Counted from the stretch's first letter, positions 1 to 8,880 are shown. The stretch is 64,000 nucleotides of DNA from Ornithinibacter aureus (GCF_009858245.1 NZ_VMSB01000001.1:1736001-1800000), one strand, 5' to 3'. The notes: generated by a model from the letters alone, not told the origin. Numbers and translations: made by a program.

Positions 1-163
1 CTGGGTGGGTCTGGGCGCGGGCGCGTTCGGCTTCGGCTTGGAGGTCGGCTGCCTGGTCGGGCAGTCCTGCGCTGCTCAGGATCTTCGCGGAGGCCACGCA
101 GGCGGTGGCGTAGTGCTCCACGGCGCGGTCGGTGTCGCCGTACCGGTGCGGGTAGGTGGTCAT
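1..163 (-). CDS. Small protein of the type IV secretion operon (N-terminal part)
   Basis: The window edge cuts this gene; 54 residues from the start are visible, beginning MTTYPHRYGD and running into an alanine-rich, probably helical stretch. The ATG shares an ATGA overlap with the stop of the SCO6880-like gene, so it is translationally coupled to it. No family is recognised and no signal peptide or membrane segment is visible. It is called a gene because of the overlap, the shared strand and clean coding character up to the edge. Confidence 0.6.
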   Translation of the reverse strand, partial: MTTYPHRYGDTDRAVEHYATACVASAKILSSAGLPDQAADLQAEAERARAQTHP

Positions 164-1665
164 GATGCCCCCTTTCGGGTGAGCGAGGTTCCCAGCGGGA
201 TGCTCGAGGCGGCGAACGCGGCGTCTTGGGACAGGTCCAGGCGCAGGGGGGCGAACCCGGCGGAGCGGATCGCGGCGTCGAGGCGTCGGCCGTGCTCGGC
301 GACCCTTGCGGTCGTGGGCACGGTGACGGTGCACACGGCGTATGGGCGGGTCAGGGCGTTGCCGCGGGCGAGCTTGCGGTCCAGGCCGCGGACCTTGTCG
401 GCCTCGTCGGCGGAGGCCGTGCGCTGTCTCATCTTGGCTTTGTCGCGCAGCCCGTCGGCCATGTCGGCCTTCCACTGCGAGTTCGAGCTCTGCCGGTTGG
501 CGTCGCGGCCGGTGATGATCGGGTAGGCGACCATGAAGGAGCGCCGCTCCCCCGCCCCCGGGATCAGCACCGGCGCCAGGGCGCCCATGACCGCGCCCTT
601 GACGGGGAGCTTGAGCGTGGCCGAGATCGAGTTCCACGCGTCGTGGCGGTAGTGCCGCACCACGGCGCTGGCGCCGGACGGTCCGGCCATCGCCCACGGC
701 ACGTCGGTGTTGACGCCGGGGTCGGTGGTGGCCGCGGCGAGGGCGTCGATGATCCCGACCCGGTCCCCCGGCGCGAACCCGGTCCGGCAGGCCGCGGCCA
801 GCTCCGGGGAGGTCAGCCAGGACACCGAGGTCATGCCGAGCCCGCCGCGCAGGTGCGCCTCCACCTCGGAAGTCAGGGCAGCCAGAACGCGGGCGCGGCC
901 CTCGAACCCGCCCCCGGACTGGCGGGCTTCCTTGGCGAGGCGAGACTCGGGCACGACAACGGTGACGAAGACCTCGGTGCGCACTGACGCGGACGTCAGG
1001 GTGGTCTGCAGGTCGTCGTTGACGGCCCGGGCCGCCCGGGGTGCGCCGGCGCGGCGGTGCCGGGTGATCCACTGGTCGCGTTCGGCGCCGTCGTCAGGGA
1101 CGGTGCGGACCATGACGATGATCTCGTCGATGAGCTCGGTGCGGGCCGCGGCCTCGAGCAGCGCGGGCAGCCCGTCGCCGTACCGGTCGCGCTCGGCCGG
1201 CCCGGCCATCCCGATGCCGGGGTGGACCGCCGCAGCGGTGACCGCCCAGGTCCGGGCGGCGTGGTCCTGGATGAGCGCGACCCGGCGCTGGTCGGGCCCG
1301 GTCGGGGGTGCGTCGTGAACCTGCACCCCGGCCAGGACCCCGGGCAGGTCGGCAACGTCCAGGTCGTCAGCGGCCCCACGGGCGGCATTCGAGGTGAACC
1401 GAGCCCAGCCGGTGATGCTGCCGGCGGTGTGGGCGGCCACGGCGAGCAACCAGCCGGTGGCTGAGCGGCCCCGCACCGGGGTGATCACCAGCACGGTGAG
1501 CAGCGCCCAGGCGAGCAGGCATGCGCCCGCGGGCACCCACGCGCCGCGGCTGGCGTTCCACAGCACCGGCAGACCCCCAAGGGTGACGGCGGCGAGCTGC
1601 CAGGCGGTGAGGCCGAAGAAGAACCCGATCCGGGCCTTGGTGTAGTCGGCGTAGACGTGGCTCAT
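160..1665 (-). CDS. SCO6880-family type IV secretion protein
   Basis: This 501-residue protein begins with two hydrophobic segments (about residues 14-35 and 43-64) and then a long soluble part, the architecture of the SCO6880 family found in actinobacterial conjugative and type IV secretion clusters, where the N-terminus resembles PrgI/VirB3-type inner-membrane components. It would sit in the cytoplasmic membrane as part of the transfer channel. The ATG start has a GGAGG about 10 bases upstream. The gene lies 20 bases downstream of the VirB6-like gene and overlaps the next gene by ATGA. The family call is from recognition of the overall sequence; the molecular role within the channel is inference. 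Confidence 0.75.
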   Translation of the reverse strand: MSHVYADYTKARIGFFFGLTAWQLAAVTLGGLPVLWNASRGAWVPAGACLLAWALLTVLVITPVRGRSATGWLLAVAAHTAGSITGWARFTSNAARGAADDLDVADLPGVLAGVQVHDAPPTGPDQRRVALIQDHAARTWAVTAAAVHPGIGMAGPAERDRYGDGLPALLEAAARTELIDEIIVMVRTVPDDGAERDQWITRHRRAGAPRAARAVNDDLQTTLTSASVRTEVFVTVVVPESRLAKEARQSGGGFEGRARVLAALTSEVEAHLRGGLGMTSVSWLTSPELAAACRTGFAPGDRVGIIDALAAATTDPGVNTDVPWAMAGPSGASAVVRHYRHDAWNSISATLKLPVKGAVMGALAPVLIPGAGERRSFMVAYPIITGRDANRQSSNSQWKADMADGLRDKAKMRQRTASADEADKVRGLDRKLARGNALTRPYAVCTVTVPTTARVAEHGRRLDAAIRSAGFAPLRLDLSQDAAFAASSIPLGTSLTRKGAS

Positions 1666-1685
1666 GAGCGTGGACCTCCAAAGGG

Positions 1686-3161
1686 TCAGACGGGGACGAT
1701 CGGGACGGCGGCAGCCGCACCACCAGCACCAGCGGCGGCCCCCGCACCACCACCACCAGCGCCACTGGCGGCTGCGGGCGACGCGCCGGCCGCAGGGGCC
1801 GCCGACGGCACCGGCGGTGTCGTGCTGGTTGGGGTGCCGGCGCCGGGGGTGTCGCCGCGCACGTCGGGGGCGGTGCTGTCGGCTGGTCCCTGACCGCTGC
1901 CGCGGCGGGAGCTGGTGAAGTCGGGGACATACGTGTTGTGGCCGACGCCCATCAGGTTGGTCGTGTCGGCGGTGACGGCGGCGCCGGTGGTGCCGATCGA
2001 GGCGGCTGCGCTCAGGGCGGTGGAGGCGGCGGCGCCGACCGGGCCGGCGACGGCGCCGAGCAGGCCTCCCATGGAGTGGGCGAAGCGGGCGCCGGTGGCG
2101 TCCTCGCCGGTGGACTCGCCGCTGGCGCGGCCGGTGCTGTCCGTACTTGACGCGGCACCGCTCCCGCCCCCGGTGGCGGCTGCTCCGCCGCCGAGGAGGC
2201 CCTGGACACCGCCGACGGCGGCCATCCCGGAGCGCATCGCGGCGCCGGAGCTGGTGCCGGGGTCGACGAACGCGAGGAGCTTGAACAGGCTCAGCGGCGC
2301 GAACGTGGAGACCAGGAGCAGCATCACCCCGGGCACGGCGGTGCCGATCGCTGACGACAGGGACGCGCTCTCGTCGGTGACGACGGCGGTGGTGAGCTGG
2401 GTGCCGGCGCCGATGACCAGCGCCATGAGCGGTGGGGTGAACGCGGCGGCGTGGGTCCAGCGCACGCTCTTCCAGAACCAGGACTGCCCGACCTCGGAGA
2501 CCAGACCTGCCGCGGCGATCGGGGCGGTCGCGGTCAGAACCACCAAGGCCGCGGCGCGGGTGAGCATGACGACCAGGTGACCGATCGCGGCGAACAACAC
2601 CACGAACCCCATCACCCCGAGCACGGTGGCCAGGGTGCCGTCGCTGAGGTCCTCAACGGAGACCTCGCCCCAGGGCTGCCACGCCACCCAGGTGTCGACG
2701 CCCATCGTGGCCGCCATGATCGCCTTGGTCAGGCCGGAGCAGGCGTACAGCAGCACCAGCACGTAGGAGACCCAGGCGGCCCAGACCATGACGAACTGGG
2801 CCGACCCGACCAGCAGCCGCGCCACGGACCGGCCGTCACGGCGGAACGCCGCTACCCCGGACTGCACCACGGTCAGGGCGACCACCAGGGTGACCGCGAC
2901 CCAGAACGTGGTCCGGTAGGTGGCGCCCACCGGTCCGGACTCGCGAAGGTCGGGGGTGAGAAAGGTGTCGATGAACCCCAGCACCAGCTGGAGGAACCAC
3001 AGCCCGGCGTTCCAGAACGAGAGCATCGCGGCGGTCCAGGCGTCGGCGGCGACCTTGCCGGCGGCGTTGCCAAGGGCGGTGAACGGGTTGACGAGGTGAC
3101 CCCAGCCCTCCCCCGGCACCACGACGGGGACAGCACTGACGGTCACGGGCATGGTGTTCAC
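1686..3161 (-). CDS. VirB6/TrbL-like polytopic membrane protein of the conjugation system
   Basis: The protein (about 491 residues from the GTG) has a hydrophobic N-terminal two thirds with several predicted membrane spans between about residues 45 and 320, and a long disordered tail of about 150 residues rich in Gly, Ala, Ser, Thr and Pro. That layout is typical of VirB6/TrbL proteins, which form the inner-membrane channel of type IV secretion systems. I use the GTG because it forms a GTGA overlap with the stop of the upstream gene; an ATG three codons in (3152) is an alternative, and a longer ORF to 3191 is unlikely. The exact family is uncertain, but the operon context supports the role. 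Confidence 0.7.
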   Translation of the reverse strand: MNTMPVTVSAVPVVVPGEGWGHLVNPFTALGNAAGKVAADAWTAAMLSFWNAGLWFLQLVLGFIDTFLTPDLRESGPVGATYRTTFWVAVTLVVALTVVQSGVAAFRRDGRSVARLLVGSAQFVMVWAAWVSYVLVLLYACSGLTKAIMAATMGVDTWVAWQPWGEVSVEDLSDGTLATVLGVMGFVVLFAAIGHLVVMLTRAAALVVLTATAPIAAAGLVSEVGQSWFWKSVRWTHAAAFTPPLMALVIGAGTQLTTAVVTDESASLSSAIGTAVPGVMLLLVSTFAPLSLFKLLAFVDPGTSSGAAMRSGMAAVGGVQGLLGGGAAATGGGSGAASSTDSTGRASGESTGEDATGARFAHSMGGLLGAVAGPVGAAASTALSAAASIGTTGAAVTADTTNLMGVGHNTYVPDFTSSRRGSGQGPADSTAPDVRGDTPGAGTPTSTTPPVPSAAPAAGASPAAASGAGGGGAGAAAGAGGAAAAVPIVPV

Positions 3162-3961
3162 GGCTGCCCCGTCTCGGCCCAGGCCAGCCACCCAGCCGAA
3201 GCGGCCAGTTCAGTGCCCGGCCACGTCGACGGGGCGGTCGCTGGCTGGGTACCGGGGGCGATCTGCCACCGCCCCTCGTGCCACTGCATCCGTTCGCAGT
3301 GCCCGTACGCGATCGAGGCGGTGCGGGCGATCGTGGCGTCCACCCGCAGCAGCACGCACGCCACCACCCAGTTCGGCCCGTCAGTTCCCTTGACCTGCCC
3401 GCCCGCAGGGATGGCCACCACCGCGGCGGGTGCCCCGGCCGGTGCTGCGGGTCCGGCCGCCGCCAGGAACGCTCGCACGTTCTCGGTCATCACCCACTGC
3501 CCCACGTGCGAGGCGCCGGGCAGCGCCCACCCCCGGTGGACCTGCCAGGTCCGCTCCAGGGACATGCCGGTCAGCACGGTGGTGTCGATCGCGGCGAGCT
3601 GCCCAACCGCCCCGGCGCTGGTGCGCGGGTACCCCGTGGGGACCCCGGCCGGTCCTTCACGGGTCGCCGGCGGGACGACGATGGCCCGGCCCGGGGTCGC
3701 GGCCGGGGTCCCTTCCCGGGCGGCGGCCGGATCGACCCGGAGCATCGGCGCGGCGGCGACCTGGTCGCGCCAACCCAGTCCTGACGCCGGAGAAGCCGTT
3801 GAGGAGACCAGTACGGGGTTTGCGGGGGCTTGGTCGGTGACGGCGTCGACGAGGACGTAGGCCAGCCCGGCGAGCAGGGCCGCCGCCAGCAGCGCCGCCC
3901 CGGTCAGGGCGACGAGCAGCCGCCGGCGCCCCCACCCGGGAGCCTGCTGGATGGTGGTCAT
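3158..3961 (-). CDS. Single-span membrane protein of the secretion operon
   Basis: A 267-residue protein with a short basic cytoplasmic N-terminus, one membrane span at about residues 14-37, and a large extracytoplasmic domain with one or two Cys residues. No catalytic motif is seen. Proteins of this shape accompany SCO6880-type genes and may be VirB8- or VirB10-like bridging factors; that is only inference. The ATG is chosen because it overlaps the stop of the pilin-like gene as ATGA. The open frame runs 190 bases further upstream, but that part reads as an arginine-rich shadow of the neighbour. Confidence 0.65.
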   Translation of the reverse strand: MTTIQQAPGWGRRRLLVALTGAALLAAALLAGLAYVLVDAVTDQAPANPVLVSSTASPASGLGWRDQVAAAPMLRVDPAAAREGTPAATPGRAIVVPPATREGPAGVPTGYPRTSAGAVGQLAAIDTTVLTGMSLERTWQVHRGWALPGASHVGQWVMTENVRAFLAAAGPAAPAGAPAAVVAIPAGGQVKGTDGPNWVVACVLLRVDATIARTASIAYGHCERMQWHEGRWQIAPGTQPATAPSTWPGTELAASAGWLAWAETGQP

Positions 3962-4260
3962 CAGACGCACCCGGACCCGGTCATCGCCCGCACGATCCCG
4001 GGCAGGACGAGGTAGCCGATGATCGCCGCGAACACCAGGACGATCCCGACGACGCCCGCCTTGGACGCGTGCGGCATGGAGAACGCGCGTCCCCCGACGA
4101 TCGCGCCGATGCCCACGACCACCCCGAGGATGAACAGCAGCCCGACGCCCCACAGCAGGTAGCCCATGAGCTGGTCGGCGTACTGCTGAGCACCGGGTGG
4201 GGCGACCGGGCAGATCTGCGCGGCGAGGCCCGCCAACGTGTTTGAGGCAGTGGTGGTCAT
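3961..4260 (-). CDS. Small two-span membrane protein, VirB2/pilin-like
   Basis: A 99-residue protein with two hydrophobic helices (about 34-55 and 68-90) separated by a short polar loop. This is the shape of VirB2-type pilins and of the small membrane components of actinobacterial conjugation systems. There is one Cys at about 17 and one at the end. It overlaps both neighbours by four bases (ATGA at each end), so it is translated as part of the chain. Assignment as a pilin subunit rests on size, topology and context only. Confidence 0.6.
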   Translation of the reverse strand: MTTTASNTLAGLAAQICPVAPPGAQQYADQLMGYLLWGVGLLFILGVVVGIGAIVGGRAFSMPHASKAGVVGIVLVFAAIIGYLVLPGIVRAMTGSGCV

Positions 4261-5054
4261 GACGTGTGGTCCCTTCGGGTCAGGTCAGTGAGGGTCAGGA
4301 GCTCGGTCGCGGCGCGGAGAAGGGCCGGGGGCAGCGGGGTGGAGTCGACGCCCCGCGTTCGCAAGCGGGTGTCGGCGGGGACGTGGACGACGCGCCCTGT
4401 GAGGACGTGAGTTCGGCACAGCGCGGTCAAGGCGCTGGTCACCGGCCGGGGCAAGGCGCGGCGGCGCGGTCCCATGAGCGCGACCACGGGGTGGGCGTGC
4501 TCGAGCATTGCCAGCGCGGCGTCCAGCCGGCGCAGGCCGGGCACCGTCGCCGGTGCGGTCACCACGACGGGACCCGGGCCCTCGAGGAGATCGGTGAGCC
4601 ACCCGTGCCCGGCGAGTACCGTGCCCAGCTCCCAGGCGACGTCGACCACCACAAGGGTGGGGTCGCCGCTCGGGCACGGATGGGGCACCTCGTGGGGCCC
4701 ACCCAGGGTGTCCGCGGGACGCTCGATGAGCACGGCGTCGCGGGTGCCGCGGACCCAGCCGCCCGGGTCGCGACCCAGCTCGGCGGTGGCTGCCGCGGTC
4801 AGGCCGGCTGCCGTTGGGGTGGAGCACTCGACCACGCGGGCCGTCTCGGCCGCGGTCCCCAACGCCAGGGCCAGGGTGGAGGCGCCGGATCCGGAGCAGG
4901 CGCCCACCACGGCGAGCACCGGGCCAGTTGGCGACCACCGAGGGCTTCGGACGTTCGGGTGGTGGCCGCGGCGGAACGTACCCGCCTGCACCGCCCGGTA
5001 GGCCCGTTTCAGCTCGTCGACGCCCACCGGGCGGGTGCTGGTGACCGCGGTCAT
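4257..5054 (-). CDS. ParA/MinD-like ATPase domain protein of the secretion operon
   Basis: A 265-residue protein with a P-loop-like motif GACSGSGAST near residue 50 and a later VVVDVAWELG segment that fits a Walker B position, as in MinD/ParA-type ATPases that act in secretion or cargo positioning. The P-loop lacks the usual lysine before Ser/Thr (GAST rather than GKST), so nucleotide hydrolysis may be weak or lost. The start is the ATG that overlaps the upstream stop as ATGA; the open frame reaches 5078 but no better start is seen there. It may help position or load substrate for the channel, which is inference. Confidence 0.65.
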   Translation of the reverse strand: MTAVTSTRPVGVDELKRAYRAVQAGTFRRGHHPNVRSPRWSPTGPVLAVVGACSGSGASTLALALGTAAETARVVECSTPTAAGLTAAATAELGRDPGGWVRGTRDAVLIERPADTLGGPHEVPHPCPSGDPTLVVVDVAWELGTVLAGHGWLTDLLEGPGPVVVTAPATVPGLRRLDAALAMLEHAHPVVALMGPRRRALPRPVTSALTALCRTHVLTGRVVHVPADTRLRTRGVDSTPLPPALLRAATELLTLTDLTRRDHTS

Positions 5055-5278
5055 GACCGCTCCCTCGACGGAGAGCACTGGCCACGAACACGGACCGGTG
5101 CGGCAGGCCGATCCGGCGAGACGCGGCGGGCCACCGCTGCGGTCGGCCCGAGGCCCGGGAGTCGGGCGAGGTCGTCCTCGTGGCCCACAGCGGCCAGCCG
5201 GGGTACGAGGTTGAGGGGTGCGGCTGCCACCCGGGACTGCGGTGCCTGTTGCTGCCGCCGACCCCCGCCGCTGTTCAT
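5051..5278 (-). CDS. Small basic protein of the secretion operon, function unknown
   Basis: A 75-residue, arginine- and proline-rich protein with no recognisable domain or membrane span. It is supported by an ATGA overlap with the upstream gene and another with the ParA-like gene, so the ribosome would pass through it. The composition is biased, as expected for a short linker ORF in very GC-rich DNA, so it might be weakly conserved. Confidence 0.45.
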   Translation of the reverse strand: MNSGGGRRQQQAPQSRVAAAPLNLVPRLAAVGHEDDLARLPGLGPTAAVARRVSPDRPAAPVRVRGQCSPSRERS

Positions 5279-6069
5279 GCCGTCGCCCTGTGTAGCGCGT
5301 ACGCGCTGGTGAGCGAGTCGAGGCTGCGCTTGGCCCGGCGGCGCACCGTTCGCTCCGCCACCCCCAGCTCGGCCCCGACCGCGACCGTCACCGAGTGGGC
5401 GGTCACCCCACCGCGTGAACATCGGCGTGGAAGGTCCGTGGCGTCGCTGGTGGCGACCAGGCGCAGCAGCAGGTGTCGCGCGGTGGGGCTGATCACCTCG
5501 TCACGGCAGGCCCGGTCCAACAACAGCTCCAGCTCGGCCCGTGCGTGGGCGCCCTCGCCCGGTGCCGGGGTGTCCAGCCACTCCCGCGAGAACGGGTCCA
5601 CCAGGTCGCACCTGGACCACACGGGGTCCCGTGGCGGGACATGTCCCAGCTCGCGCAGGACCTCCCGGTAAGTGTTGCGCAGGATCGTGGCCGCGACCCG
5701 CCCCGTCGCGGTGGGAGGCAGGGTTCGTGCCTCCACCCACAGCTGCGCGGCGGTCAGCTCGTCGATGAGCGGGGAGAGCAGCCGGAGCCGGTGCGCCATC
5801 GCCGTGGCACCGGGCAGCAGCACCCACAGCAGGAGCCCGGCCGCAGCGCAGTCATCTCCCCCACGGGCGGAACCGAGGTGGGCCAGCACGCCGAGCACCG
5901 CGTCGCGTTCATCCGGGTCCTGGCACCTCAGCCAGACGCGCAGGTCCTCCGGGCCAGACGCGACACCCAGACTCGGGTACCGCTCAACCCAGGACGCCCA
6001 GCGCGCCCGCGCCAGCACCCGCAACCCGTCGTTCGGGTCATCCAGACCCAGCTGCTCCGCGACACTCAT
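5275..6069 (-). CDS. Helix-turn-helix protein at the head of the secretion operon
   Basis: A 264-residue soluble protein. The last about 50 residues (VTVAVGAELGVAERTVRRR) read as a sigma-region-4-like helix-turn-helix, so it is probably a DNA-binding regulator of the transfer operon it heads. The remaining 200 residues are helical and not recognised. The start is an ATG preceded by AAGGAG at six bases; the open frame reaches 6096 but lacks a comparable site. Its position as first gene, followed by four-base overlaps, suggests co-transcription with all genes down to the left edge. Confidence 0.6.
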   Translation of the reverse strand: MSVAEQLGLDDPNDGLRVLARARWASWVERYPSLGVASGPEDLRVWLRCQDPDERDAVLGVLAHLGSARGGDDCAAAGLLLWVLLPGATAMAHRLRLLSPLIDELTAAQLWVEARTLPPTATGRVAATILRNTYREVLRELGHVPPRDPVWSRCDLVDPFSREWLDTPAPGEGAHARAELELLLDRACRDEVISPTARHLLLRLVATSDATDLPRRCSRGGVTAHSVTVAVGAELGVAERTVRRRAKRSLDSLTSAYALHRATA

Positions 6070-6539
6070 CTCGAGCTCCTTCCACCGTTGACTCACGGCA
6101 GAAAGATCTCGATCTCATGTACCCGGATTCGTCCCCACAAGAGCCCCATCAGCTAGGAACGAACGTGCCCCGCGGGTAGGAACAATGCTGCTGACCTGCG
6201 AAGACGCAAAGTTCCTAGGATTCTCAGAATTCCTTCGACGCGGGGTACGTCCAGACCAGCCTCGGCCGGGTCGAGGTGCGCGACGACACACGCGGCAGGC
6301 CAAGGCTCACTCGCTGAACTCCATCCACCGAGCGCCTCGGAACTCCACAGGTTGTGGGCGCCGGACCGGCCAGCCCGGCGACTGGACATGCCGGTTCGCG
6401 CGCGTACGCCGCCAACGGGGTGTGGCCAACTGCGCCCACAGGGTGGCGTCCTATCGCCCACAAGGGGCTACCTAGGAAGGTCTCGACCTGCGCCAGGAGA
6501 TGTTGATATCATCGAGGCGATATCGAGAGGAGTGGCGTC
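6070..6539. other. Intergenic control region between the transfer operon and fitAB
   Basis: No convincing gene is seen in these 470 bases; the open frames lack ribosome sites and read as shadow translations. The heptamer TAGGAAC occurs at 6154-6160 and 6177-6183 and in inverted form at 6211-6217, which may be an operator for the divergent transfer operon. The last 40 bases hold the fitA operator and ribosome site. Confidence 0.5.
6504..6525 (+). promoter_or_regulatory. Paired palindromes, probable FitAB operator
   Basis: Two eight-base palindromes, TGATATCA (6504-6511) and CGATATCG (6518-6525), lie 14 bases centre to centre just upstream of the ribosome site AGGAG and the fitA start. Ribbon-helix-helix antitoxins of the FitA type commonly bind paired short palindromes in their own promoters. 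The binding is inferred. Confidence 0.6.
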
Positions 6540-6767
6540 ATGGAGCAGATCCTGATCCGCAACCTACCCGCCGGCACCAAGGCGGCGCTCCGGGCCCGCG
6601 CCGAGCAGCACCACCGATCGGTGGAGGCCGAGGCTCGCGAGATCCTCGCCGAGGCGGTCGCCAGTGAGCCGGCATCGATTGTGGACCTGGTCGCCATGGA
6701 CGAGGGCGCCGAAATCGAGTTCGAGCCGGACCGGCTCGGCCTGACGGCGCGCACCGCTGCGCTGTGA
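6540..6767 (+). CDS. FitA-type ribbon-helix-helix antitoxin
   Basis: A 75-residue protein beginning [10 protein letters not shown], followed by a helix with [17 protein letters not shown]. This is the usual FitA/VapB-like Arc-fold DNA-binding domain: a beta strand followed by two helices. The acidic C-terminal tail should wrap and neutralise the PIN toxin encoded next. An AGGAG lies nine bases before the ATG. The stop overlaps the GTG of the toxin, so the two are translationally coupled, and the complex probably represses its own promoter through the paired palindromes just upstream. Confidence 0.9.
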   Translation: MEQILIRNLPAGTKAALRARAEQHHRSVEAEAREILAEAVASEPASIVDLVAMDEGAEIEFEPDRLGLTARTAAL

Positions 6768-7183
6768 GGTACCTGCTGGACACCAACGTGGTCTCCGCGC
6801 TGCGAGTCCGCGGCCGCGAGCCGCAGGTGCAGGCATGGGTGGCGGCGATGCCGGTGGCCGACCAGTATGTCTCGGCGCTCACTATCGCCGAGATCGAGCG
6901 TGGCGTCGTCGCCAAGGAACGCACCGACCCAGCTCAGGGAGCTGTCCTTCGCCGGTGGCTCGAGGAGCACGTCCTGCCCGCCTTCGCCGGCCGGGTACTC
7001 CCGTTCGACCTGCCCGCCGCGCGGATCCTGGCGACCTACCCCGTCCCCGACCGAGCACCACTGGACGACGCGCTCATCGCCGCCATCGCCCAAAGCGCCG
7101 GCATGACCATCGCCACCCGCAACACCAAGCACTTCGAACCCCTCGGCGTGAGCATCATCAACCCGTGGAACCAACCCGAGTAG
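6764..7183 (+). CDS. FitB/VapC-type PIN-domain toxin
   Basis: A 139-residue single PIN domain. The metal-binding acidic residues are visible: Asp6 in LLDTN, Glu43 in AEIE, and Asp101/102 in PLDDALIAA, followed by [11 protein letters not shown] toxins are Mg-dependent ribonucleases that cut tRNA, rRNA or mRNA; the target here cannot be told. The start is GTG, overlapping the antitoxin stop as GTGA. Length and the FWTP-like C-terminal region fit the FitB branch. Confidence 0.9.
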   Translation: MRYLLDTNVVSALRVRGREPQVQAWVAAMPVADQYVSALTIAEIERGVVAKERTDPAQGAVLRRWLEEHVLPAFAGRVLPFDLPAARILATYPVPDRAPLDDALIAAIAQSAGMTIATRNTKHFEPLGVSIINPWNQPE

Positions 7184-7189
7184 AGGCCC

Positions 7190-7262
7190 TCAGGCAGCCG
7201 TCATACCGCGGTCAGTGGACCGGCCACGCCCGCACACTCGCCCCAGCGGAGTCGGGCTGGGC
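7190..7262 (+). repeat. Possible cassette-boundary hairpin (weak)
   Basis: After the FitB stop, CAGCC-GTCATA-CCGC is matched by GCGG-AGTCG-GGCTG 45 bases later, giving an imperfect hairpin like the sites further right but without the full consensus. It lies between fitAB and the next gene. Confidence 0.3.
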
Positions 7263-7276
7263 ATGAGACTGAGAGG

Positions 7277-7501
7277 ATGTCGTCGATGACGATCCAGAGC
7301 GGGGTGCTGATTCTCGCGCTGCTCTGCCTGGGCGTTGGGATTGTGTCGGATGTCGTGATCTCCGAGAAGGTCAAAGGTCCCAACCGAGGTCCGCTGGACG
7401 GCACCTTCCGGCCACAGTCATGGCGCGGATTCTCGACGGGTCTCCCGTGGTATCTGCTTGGTGCCTTCCTCCTCCTTCTCGTCGCGTGGGGTCACTGGTG
7501 A
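7277..7501 (+). CDS. Small membrane protein, function unknown
   Basis: A 74-residue protein with two hydrophobic helices (about 7-27 and 55-72) joined by a basic, glycine-rich loop. A GAGAGGA lies shortly before the start, though the first ATG (7277) and a second ATG at codon 4 are both possible. No family is recognised. It stands alone between candidate boundary repeats, as a cassette gene would. Confidence 0.5.
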   Translation: MSSMTIQSGVLILALLCLGVGIVSDVVISEKVKGPNRGPLDGTFRPQSWRGFSTGLPWYLLGAFLLLLVAWGHW

Positions 7502-7579
7502 CGTCCTCCCGCCAGGCATCCACCTACCCAACTGGATGTACCCCACATCGCCGCCTGACAGCTGGCGAGCCGTTCGCGC

Positions 7580-8164
7580 TCAGCTCGATGAACGCTGACG
7601 GGGCTCGCGGTACAGCGGCGTCGATTCCCCATACTGGGCCCGCCGCACAGCCCCGGGAAGCGCACTGTCCAGGGCGCGGGCGGCATCGTCGGAACATCCC
7701 ACGGTGAACTCGATCTCCTCGTCGACCTCGCAGGCCAGGCACCACATTCGGTCCTCCGGCCACACCAAGTGCGGTTCCTGATACGTCCCCTGCGCGGAGC
7801 CGAACCACGCTAGGGCGGGCGCGTCTCGGAGCTCATGGACCGGTCCGGTGAACAGCAGCATCGCTCGATGAGGGATCGGCACACGTGGCGCTGGAGGGGC
7901 CGGGGTCTCGCTCGTCCACCCCTCCCAGACCGCGGCGTACCCACGGGCGGGCGTGGCGGTGAATGCGGCGAGCGTCGCGAGCGCCAGGCGAACGGAAGGA
8001 TCTTCTCCGGCCGGACCGGCACTGTCAGGCGCGTGGTCAAAGGCGACGCGCACGTAGACCTCGAAGCACGGCGGGCCGTACCGAACAAGGTCGCGCCAGT
8101 CCACGCCGAATCGAAGCAACCACTTCCCCTCGTCCGAGTTCGCCGCGGGATGGAGGTCGGTCAC
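7580..8164 (-). CDS. Hypothetical protein of 194 residues
   Basis: A soluble, tryptophan-containing alpha/beta-looking protein with no recognised motif. A CLACEVDEEIEFTVGC stretch near residue 150 contains the only cysteines. Coding character is good and no other strand has a competing gene. It is oriented against both neighbours, so it must have its own promoter, probably in 8165-8318. Function is unknown. Confidence 0.5.
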   Translation of the reverse strand: MTDLHPAANSDEGKWLLRFGVDWRDLVRYGPPCFEVYVRVAFDHAPDSAGPAGEDPSVRLALATLAAFTATPARGYAAVWEGWTSETPAPPAPRVPIPHRAMLLFTGPVHELRDAPALAWFGSAQGTYQEPHLVWPEDRMWCLACEVDEEIEFTVGCSDDAARALDSALPGAVRRAQYGESTPLYREPRQRSSS

Positions 8165-8318
8165 TCGGAGCAGTCTTCCGCAACAAGCACACCCACCGCG
8201 CCCGCTCGCCGCCGGACTCGTGCGCAGGGTCGCTCCTCGTGTCTCTGCGTCGCGAGCCGCGCGTACCCGTCAGCCGTCGACCGGTGCACGTGACCAACCT
8301 CGGTTCTACGCTTGGGAG

Positions 8319-8789
8319 ATGCTCGACCTGGATGCCATCGACGTTGAGGAGATCGCCACCGCACTCGCAGACCAGACTGACTACGGGCGCCGCTGGTTGA
8401 TCGACCCGAAGACGGGCGAGGTTGCCTTCTGGACCAGCGATTTGGGAATCGATGGGGAGAACCCGGTCGAGCTCGACGGGCTGGACCTGATCCTGATCGA
8501 CCCCCTGCCGTCCTACGTCTGGTACCAGGACATGGTCGACTTCGCCGACGGCATCAGCGACCGCGGGATCGGCGAGCGCCTGCGCCGCTCGCTGGAGGGC
8601 AAGGGCGCATTCCGGCGCTTCAAGAACGCGCTCTACCAGGGACACCCCGAGCTGATCTCGGCCTGGCAGGCACTGCGCGATTCCCGGGCCCAGATCCGCG
8701 CCATCCAGTGGCTCGCGGACGAAGGACTGATCACGGAAGACGCCGCCCTACAGTTCCAGCAAGACCAGCGCGAGCCCGCTCTGCCGTGA
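8319..8789 (+). CDS. UPF0158 family protein
   Basis: A 156-residue protein. The order of features (LDLDAIDVEEIATAL at the start, then YGRRWLIDPKTGEV, and later YVWYQDMVDFADGISD followed by ALEGKGAFRRFK-like residues) matches the UPF0158 family. The function of that family is not established. The ATG at 8319 follows GGGAG only one base away, so the ribosome site is poor; the open frame continues to 8220 but those residues are not part of the family. A boundary repeat follows at 8831. Confidence 0.75.
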   Translation: MLDLDAIDVEEIATALADQTDYGRRWLIDPKTGEVAFWTSDLGIDGENPVELDGLDLILIDPLPSYVWYQDMVDFADGISDRGIGERLRRSLEGKGAFRRFKNALYQGHPELISAWQALRDSRAQIRAIQWLADEGLITEDAALQFQQDQREPALP

Positions 8790-8830
8790 AGCCCAGCAGT
8801 GCGGAGTCCCCCTGATCTGCGAAGTTCTAC

Positions 8831-8866
8831 CTGCGTCCTAGCGCCGCGAGCCGGCGCGTCGCCGCT
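8831..8866 (+). repeat. Cassette-boundary repeat, site l
   Basis: Left arm CTGCGTC-CTAGC-GCCGC at 8831-8847, followed by GCGAGCC and GGCGC, which can pair with the GCGCC of the left arm. The site lies between UPF0158 and the minus-strand pair ending at 8881. Confidence 0.55.
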
Positions 8867-8880
8867 GCCGTTGAGGGGGC

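Noticed and set aside
6153-6461. Minus-strand frame of 102 residues before fitAB
   Set aside because: No ribosome site, no recognisable pattern, and it covers the inverted TAGGAAC repeats.
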